Source: Clostridia bacterium (GTDB lineage: Bacteria > Bacillota > Clostridia > Christensenellales > Maliibacteriaceae). From it: DNA of 64,000 nucleotides. The notes beneath the pieces were generated by a model. The model had not been told where the DNA came from, made no database searches, and saw only the letters and a list, made by a program, of their open reading frames with translations. Each line of letters opens with the position of its first letter. Within the stretch, counting starts at the first letter, position 1. Where the stretch lies: the NCBI GenBank assembly GCA_017431145.1, contig JAFRLQ010000100.1, forward strand, positions 1 to 64,000, read 5' to 3'. This document shows, piece by piece, positions 59,206 through 64,000 of this stretch. Both the position numbers and the translations under genes were made by a program.

Positions 59206-59604
59206 TCAGTCAAGAAGGTCCTCTCCCGCTCCCATAACGGGGATATCCACTGCAGTCGCGTCCGCGATATGGAAGACCATCATTTTGTTTCCCGTCTCCT
59301 CATTGTAGATCCCGCGCAGATGGGGCATCATGTCCAGCATCGCCTCGGCGTATTTGGGGTCGGTCTCAAAGACCGCTTTTCCGGTATAGCGCATCCAGTG
59401 TCCGTCCTTTTTGCAGGCGACGAGTTCCACCTTCGGGTTCTTCACCATCTGACGGTAGACCTCCTTGAAATCGCCTACGCCGAAAAGCACCTTTCCGTCC
59501 ATCTCCATATGCGCGCCGAGCGGACGCACTCTGGGCTGGTCCCCGTCCGTTGTGGCGAGGAAAAACGTTCCCGCTTCGGTAAGATAATCATTGATTCTGC
59601 TCAT
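59206..59604 (-). CDS. Pyridoxamine 5'-phosphate oxidase-like FMN-binding protein
   Basis: 132 residues, split-barrel fold: FFLATTDGDQPRVRPLGAHM and WMRYTGKAVFETDP are typical. It binds a flavin, probably FMN, and reduces an unknown substrate; it is too short and diverged for vitamin B6 synthesis. The start at 59602-59604 has GAAGGAG. Between the fucose-isomerase-like gene and M16C. Confidence 0.78.
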   Translation of the reverse strand: MSRINDYLTEAGTFFLATTDGDQPRVRPLGAHMEMDGKVLFGVGDFKEVYRQMVKNPKVELVACKKDGHWMRYTGKAVFETDPKYAEAMLDMMPHLRGIYNEETGNKMMVFHIADATAVDIPVMGAGEDLLD

Positions 59605-59633
59605 GGTTTCTTTCTCCTTCTCTGCAAGATTGA

Positions 59634-60971
59634 TTATTCGATGATGTTGAGTTCCCATCCGAAGACCTTCGCGACCTGCATGATGGGTGCCCTCTGTCTG
59701 CCCGTGATGATCAGCTGATGATGGCTTGGCAGTTCCTCCATGACCTCCTCGCCCTTTGCGTAATGCAGAAGGGCGGCGTTGCGGGAATCCGTATCCGGAA
59801 ACTGCACGTAACGCTCGATCTTCCCGGGGATGACCGTGATCCTGTCGAACGTCGGGTTGATCTTCGCCAGGACCATATCGCCGCAGGGCAGCTCACAGTC
59901 GATCACATGCGCGTTCTCGTTCACGATGGCGAGGACCTTGGGCAGCGCGCGCCATCTTTCGCAGAAGCATTTCGGCGCAAAACCGGCGTATCCGCAGTGC
60001 ACGCCCAGCGCGTAGTTCGCCGGGTCGTCCACAGGCGGGAAGTCATCGATCTTTTCATGATAGATGGCCGCTTTTCCCACCAGGAACGGATAGATGTTCG
60101 TCATCATGACCGGCGCTTTCAGGGATTCATAGAGTACATAAGTGCTGACCATGGAAAGTGTATCGCCTTCGCAGCACCAGACGATCCCCTCTTTTTCAAA
60201 CAGCGCGTTCCAGATGAGGCAGGGCGTCGTCTCGGAGTACATGGACTCGTTCAGGCAGTTCGCGCCGATTCCGTCCACACCGCCCAGTTCATCGATCACC
60301 TCGTGAATGGCGAGATAAAGCTGACCGGTGAGGATCCTGCTTTTTTTGCTCAGTCCCTCGCACGGCACATTCCAGGAATCGAAGGCTTCCAGCGCCTTCT
60401 TTTCGTCCATCTCCTTTGCGCGGGCGTTCACTGCCTTCCAGCTGCGGTAGAGGACCTTCGCGCCGAAAGCTTCCTCGATCTGGCGCGTGCATTCCTCTTC
60501 CCACCAGTAGAAGCGCTTGAAGATATAGGCCTGCATGCCCTCTCCCGGATCGTCCTGGAACATCAGGAACTTCGCGCCTTTCATATGCTCCTTCACCGCG
60601 ATGGCGCGCATCGCGACTTTCCCCAGTTCCACATTATAAGGCGAGAACACCGTAAGGCCGTGGCTGCGCATGTATGTGATGAGCTCCCAGTCCCACATGT
60701 CCACCGTACCAAACTGCGAGGTGATGACCAGCATGGGTTTCGCGTACGCCGCGAAATGCTCCATGTAGTGGTATGCCGCACCGATCAGCTGCGGAAAGAC
60801 GATGGCGTCGCAGTCCGGAATCGTCTCCCCAGCCGTCACAGGCTCAAGAAACTCGGCGACGTCTCCGTACAGAAGACGCAGCTGATCCATCTGCTGCGCA
60901 TACTCGCCGCGCTCCCGCTCGTTCGTCTCGCGGAACTGAAGAGGCTGGACCTTTGCTTTTGCAGTGTTCAT
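59634..60971 (-). CDS. L-fucose isomerase-like protein
   Basis: 445 residues. The N-terminal half (CDAIVFPQLIGAAYHYMEHF, PMLVITSQFGTVDMWDWELI) and the C-terminal part (CELPCGDMVLAKINPTFDRI, VIPGKIERYVQF) resemble FucI/AraA-type isomerases, but metal ligands are harder to place than in the 49.5 kb protein. The ATG at 60969-60971 is chosen because AAGGAG is seven bases upstream. Substrate unknown; no sugar kinase is adjacent. Confidence 0.65.
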   Translation of the reverse strand: MNTAKAKVQPLQFRETNERERGEYAQQMDQLRLLYGDVAEFLEPVTAGETIPDCDAIVFPQLIGAAYHYMEHFAAYAKPMLVITSQFGTVDMWDWELITYMRSHGLTVFSPYNVELGKVAMRAIAVKEHMKGAKFLMFQDDPGEGMQAYIFKRFYWWEEECTRQIEEAFGAKVLYRSWKAVNARAKEMDEKKALEAFDSWNVPCEGLSKKSRILTGQLYLAIHEVIDELGGVDGIGANCLNESMYSETTPCLIWNALFEKEGIVWCCEGDTLSMVSTYVLYESLKAPVMMTNIYPFLVGKAAIYHEKIDDFPPVDDPANYALGVHCGYAGFAPKCFCERWRALPKVLAIVNENAHVIDCELPCGDMVLAKINPTFDRITVIPGKIERYVQFPDTDSRNAALLHYAKGEEVMEELPSHHQLIITGRQRAPIMQVAKVFGWELNIIE

Positions 60972-61001
60972 AGTCATACTCCTTTATATGTCAATTTTTC
61001 G

Positions 61002-62330
61002 TTATTCGATCACATGCGGCGTTCCGCCTGCCGCGTATTCTTCCCACCCGGGATCGCCTGTCTTTGCGAACGCGCCCCAGATCTGCCGCAATGTCCGTCC
61101 GACCCGCTGTGTTTCGGGATCATCCGCGCATTTCCAGGATCCGTAGTCATCGAAAAGCACCGGCAGTTCCGACGCGTGGCAGCATCCGTTTCGGGAGCCC
61201 GGCATGACGTAACGGTATTCATAGCGCCAGACGCTGCCGGCATAAGCGTCCGCGATCCGGCGCAGCGGATCCAGATACAGTTCGTCCATCAGTCCCTTCA
61301 TCACGCGCTCACGGTACGACGCGCCTTCTTTTCTGGGCTTCATATGGAAATACCAGGCAGCGACACGCAGCGCGCGGTCCGGGATCCAGTCTGTGAAAAG
61401 GCGCGCTTCCTCCGCGACGTTCCCGATCAGCATGGGGACCGTTCCCCGCTTCGCGGCTTCCCCAGGGCGTTCTTTCAGCGTCTCTCCGTCGATCACGGGA
61501 GAGAACGCGCAGCGGGAATCCCCGCGTTTACGGAACGAGGACGCGAACTTTCTGTTCGCTTCTTCGACCGCCCCGATGGAGAGCTGCGAAAGATTCTCCG
61601 GCGTCCGGACCTTCGCGAACCTCAGATACCGCTTTGCGTAGCGGATCCCCTCCTCCGGTGTAAAGAAATGCTCCGCGCAGGCGGACTGGATGATGACTTT
61701 GTCGAACAGCCCCTCCGCCTCGGGCATCTGCATAAGCGCGAGGATGCAGGCGCTTCCCGCGGACTGCCCGAACAGCGTCACGCATCCGGGATCCCCGCCG
61801 AAGGCGGCGATATTCTCCCGTACAAACCGCAGCGCCAGTATCTGGTCATACAGACCGTTGTTGCTGTCAAAGGAAGGATCCAGGCCGTGAAGATAGAGGA
61901 ATCCCGAAAGATTCACGCGGTAGTTGAACGTCACGGTCACGCATCCCGTCTCGCGCGCGAAACGCGACGCGTCAAGCGCAAGTTCCTCACTGCCTTTTTC
62001 CGTGGCTCCGGTCCCGCCTTCCTTGTAGGATCCTCCGTAGAACCATACCATAACCGGCAGCGGCATTTCCGCTTTCTCCGGAACAAAAACGTTGAGATAC
62101 AGGCAGTCCAAACTGCTGTTGGACACACCGTGTCTGCCTTTGGACTGGACGGGATTCTCCCTGCCGCGCGACGCGTCAAGCACGCCTTCCCAGGGTTCGG
62201 GCTGCACCGGGTGCCGGAACAGTCTCTCACCGACAGGCGGTGCGGCAAACGGGATCCCCGCAAAGAGACGGACGCCGTCTCGCTGTGTCCCTTTCACCTC
62301 TCCGTATACCGTACGCACGGTATCCTGCAT
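61002..62330 (-). CDS. Type B carboxylesterase
   Basis: 442 residues. Nucleophile Ser190 in TLFGQSAGSACIL, oxyanion loop WFYGGSYKEGG, Glu in the middle and His in CCHASELPVLF (the last fits HxxElpy). Cytosolic esterase acting on short acyl or aryl esters. GAGGGAAG start at 62330. Stands before the fucose-isomerase-like gene with 30 bases between. Confidence 0.88.
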   Translation of the reverse strand: MQDTVRTVYGEVKGTQRDGVRLFAGIPFAAPPVGERLFRHPVQPEPWEGVLDASRGRENPVQSKGRHGVSNSSLDCLYLNVFVPEKAEMPLPVMVWFYGGSYKEGGTGATEKGSEELALDASRFARETGCVTVTFNYRVNLSGFLYLHGLDPSFDSNNGLYDQILALRFVRENIAAFGGDPGCVTLFGQSAGSACILALMQMPEAEGLFDKVIIQSACAEHFFTPEEGIRYAKRYLRFAKVRTPENLSQLSIGAVEEANRKFASSFRKRGDSRCAFSPVIDGETLKERPGEAAKRGTVPMLIGNVAEEARLFTDWIPDRALRVAAWYFHMKPRKEGASYRERVMKGLMDELYLDPLRRIADAYAGSVWRYEYRYVMPGSRNGCCHASELPVLFDDYGSWKCADDPETQRVGRTLRQIWGAFAKTGDPGWEEYAAGGTPHVIE

Positions 62331-62355
62331 TTTCTTCCCTCTCTCTTTTATCGCT

Positions 62356-62862
62356 TCATCTGATCGAGGCGCCGAGCGCTCTTGCTTCTTCCTCTTTCCC
62401 CGCACCGAGCACCGTGCCGATATCATGCCAGCCGTTGTACGTGCTGTACATCGCGTACCATGCCAGCGACTGCTCGTACATCGGCGAACCCGCCGTCATG
62501 AGAAGCACGCTGTCCCTGGCGAACTTTTCCTTCCCCAGCGTATTGGCCAGCGCGTAGAGCCGGTCTCCGGCGGTCTTCATCGGACCCGTGATGCTTCCGA
62601 AATAGACCGGCGACGCAAACACCACGACATCCGTGTCATAAAAAGCCTCATAGATCCTGTCCATATCGTCATGCTGCGCGCAGGGATTCGCGTCCTTTTT
62701 GCATGCGCGGCATCCCGTACACCCGTGGATCGTCATGTCCTGCAGATAGAATTCCGTGACTGTATTGCCGGCGCTGACGGCGCCTTCCGTAAAGGCCCGG
62801 ACGAGCGAAGCGGTGCTTCCGTTTTTTCTCGCTGCACCGTTGAGGATCATGATCCGTTTCAT
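62356..62862 (-). CDS. Flavodoxin-family NAD(P)H-dependent oxidoreductase
   Basis: 168 residues. MILNGAARKNGSTASLVRAF binds FMN phosphate; IHGCTGCRACKKDANPC is the cysteine cluster; VVFASPVYFGSITGPMKTAG is the flavin loop. Same type as the 55.25 kb protein. Likely cotranscribed with the esterase (25 bases). Confidence 0.8.
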   Translation of the reverse strand: MKRIMILNGAARKNGSTASLVRAFTEGAVSAGNTVTEFYLQDMTIHGCTGCRACKKDANPCAQHDDMDRIYEAFYDTDVVVFASPVYFGSITGPMKTAGDRLYALANTLGKEKFARDSVLLMTAGSPMYEQSLAWYAMYSTYNGWHDIGTVLGAGKEEEARALGASIR

Positions 62863-62919
62863 TGTTTTGTTCTCCTGTTTTTTGAGTCTCCTACTATTGT
62901 ATCAAAAAACCATGTGCAG

Positions 62920-62963
62920 AAAAACGGAAAGCCGGAAAGAAGCGTGACTTTCTTCTTTCCGGC
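62920..62963 (-). terminator. Terminator after the P-type ATPase
   Basis: GCCGGAAAGAA (62931-62941) pairs with TTCTTTCCGGC (62953-62963); on the minus strand TTTCCGTTTTT follows. Confidence 0.75.
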
Positions 62964-62978
62964 CGGTCTTTTCCCCGG

Positions 62979-64000
62979 TTACAGTTTTTTCACGAAAAGA
63001 CAGCGGATGGCGTTGAGCACCGCGAGGATCATGACGCCGACGTCCGCGGCGATCGCGATCCACATGTTCGCAAGGCCCAGCGCGCCGAGGATAAGGCAGA
63101 TCCCTTTGACGCCCAGCGCGAACCAGATGTTCTCCCGCACGATCCTGAGGCACTTTCTGGAGATCCGGATCGCCTTGGCGATCTTGACCGGATCGTCGTC
63201 CATAAGGACGATGTCCGCCGCTTCGATCGCGGCGTCCGAGCCCAGCGCGCCCATCGCGATCCCGATGTCCGCGCGCGAAAGGACCGGCGCGTCGTTGATC
63301 CCGTCTCCCACGAAGGCGAGTCTTCCCCTGCCTTCATTCTCCTTCAGCAGCGCTTCCACGCATGCAACCTTGTCCTGCGGCAGCAGTTCCGCACGGTACT
63401 CGGTGATCCCTGCCTCCTGCGAGACCTGCCGTGCCACGGATTCCACGTCTCCCGTCAGCATGACCGTTCTGCGCACACCCGCCTTTTTCAGACGCGCCAT
63501 CGCCTCTTTCGTGGTCTCCTTCATCTCGTCACGGATCAGGATGTGTCCGGTGTATTCACCGTCGACCGCCACATGGATCACGGTTCCCACGTGATGGCAG
63601 TGAATGAAACCGATCCCGAGACGGTTCATCAGTTTCTCGTTGCCCGCAGCGACTGTCCTTCCGTCCACCTTTGCGGTGACACCGTGTCCGCTGATCTCCT
63701 CCACGTCCGTCACGCGGCTGCGGTCCGTCTCCTTCCCGTAAGCACGCTGCAGGGACAGACTGATGGGATGAGAGGAATGGCATTCCGCCAGTGCAGCCAA
63801 TTCCAGAAGTTTTTCCTCGTCGATCGTATTGTGATGGACAGCGGACACCTCAAAACTTCCGCGTGTGATGGTGCCCGTCTTGTCAAAGGCAACGGTCCGG
63901 ACATTGGAAAGCGTCTCCAGATAGTTGGATCCCTTCACGAGGATTCCCTGATTGCTCGCGCCGCCGATCCCCGCAAAGAAGCTGAGCGGAACACTGATCA
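62979..64000 (-). CDS. Zn/Cd-type P1B ATPase, partial (5' end outside window)
   Basis: About 340 C-terminal codons; the frame stays open to the right edge, so the start is missing. Visible order: SVPLSFFAGIGGASNQGILV (membrane-to-P-domain segment typical of Zn/Cd pumps), FDKTGTITRG (phosphorylated Asp), HPISLSLQ (nucleotide domain), MLTGD, GDGINDAPVL and a final pair of membrane helices. It exports Zn2+, Cd2+ or similar ions. Ends at a strong terminator. Confidence 0.9.
   Translation of the reverse strand, partial: ISVPLSFFAGIGGASNQGILVKGSNYLETLSNVRTVAFDKTGTITRGSFEVSAVHHNTIDEEKLLELAALAECHSSHPISLSLQRAYGKETDRSRVTDVEEISGHGVTAKVDGRTVAAGNEKLMNRLGIGFIHCHHVGTVIHVAVDGEYTGHILIRDEMKETTKEAMARLKKAGVRRTVMLTGDVESVARQVSQEAGITEYRAELLPQDKVACVEALLKENEGRGRLAFVGDGINDAPVLSRADIGIAMGALGSDAAIEAADIVLMDDDPVKIAKAIRISRKCLRIVRENIWFALGVKGICLILGALGLANMWIAIAADVGVMILAVLNAIRCLFVKKL

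Noticed and set aside
59718-62363. 881-codon plus-strand open frame opposite the isomerase-like and esterase genes
   Set aside because: Shadow of GC-rich genes on the other strand; the esterase triad and the ribosome sites are on the minus strand.
1-64000. tRNA and rRNA genes
   Set aside because: No cloverleaf with a GGTTCGAATC-type T arm and no rRNA-like stretch was seen outside coding genes.

Overview
The window reads as chromosome of a GC-rich member of the Clostridia (Firmicutes), perhaps a Lachnospiraceae or Oscillospirales gut bacterium. The pointers are strong AGGAGG ribosome sites, some TTG starts, a Gram-positive LexA (DinR) box, consensus SigA promoters, a meso-diaminopimelate dehydrogenase, a type 2 ArgC, ZIP/YhfC/YczE membrane families and a SirTM-macrodomain pair. 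The genus is an inference from gene content and was not read from a marker gene. No rRNA, tRNA or CRISPR array was seen.

Layout. 0-4.6 kb: argCJBD (minus strand) behind a promoter wrapped in palindromes. 4.7-8.2 kb: an SOS-type cassette with a zinc ribbon, a Y-family polymerase, a small partner and a sigma-like protein, then an HTH membrane protein. 8.4-12.9 kb: CotH-family protein, double flavodoxin and M20 peptidase. 13.2-15.8 kb: dapA-dapB-ddh (lysine and peptidoglycan). 15.9-24.1 kb: CDF transporter, methyltransferase-like protein, D-Ala-D-Ala dipeptidase, MerR/TipAS regulator, YhfC, Sel1 protein, YczE and a lipoprotein. 24.2-28.2 kb: orphan cbiL, a second dinB, lipoprotein and membrane proteins. 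28.2-33.2 kb: a tightly packed operon with GH88, a propeller-like protein, an HD-UPF0158 fusion, a TIM-barrel epimerase, an unknown helical protein and a hydrolase. 33.3-37.8 kb: lysC, gldA, SpoIIE-type phosphatase and a PH-like protein. 38-42.1 kb: GH43 xylosidase, then a flavin/ferredoxin protein with an ADP-ribosyl hydrolase (macrodomain) and a SirTM sirtuin. 42.2-43.3 kb: HMA metallochaperone overlapping a ZIP transporter. 43.3-46.6 kb: a low-GC island with an XRE repressor, an ImmA protease, a DUF4417-type protein, a toxin-domain-like protein, a possible immunity protein and a structured intergenic region. 46.7-51 kb: rhamnose catabolism (mutarotase divergent from rhaB-rhaD-isomerase). 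51.1-56.2 kb: a low-GC orphan, plsY, Gfo/Idh oxidoreductase with sugar epimerase, TIGR04076, flavodoxin and TfoX-like proteins. 56.3-64 kb: M16C peptidase, FMN-binding protein, fucose-isomerase-like protein, carboxylesterase, flavodoxin, and the C-terminal part of a Zn/Cd P-type ATPase cut by the window edge.

Genes are packed with frequent ATGA stop/start overlaps (argB-argD, dapA-dapB, 11.57 kb, 30.40 kb, 32.20 kb, rhaB-rhaD), which suggests translational coupling. Most convergent gene pairs are separated by a strong stem terminator.

The two stretches most worth attention are the low-GC XRE-ImmA island (43.3-46.6 kb), which looks like a small regulated toxin or defence module or a mobile-element remnant, and the SirTM-macrodomain operon (39.7-42.1 kb), which has a flavin/ferredoxin partner where the usual lipoyl-carrier genes would be expected. 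All calls come from reading sequence and from memory of the families; no database search was run.
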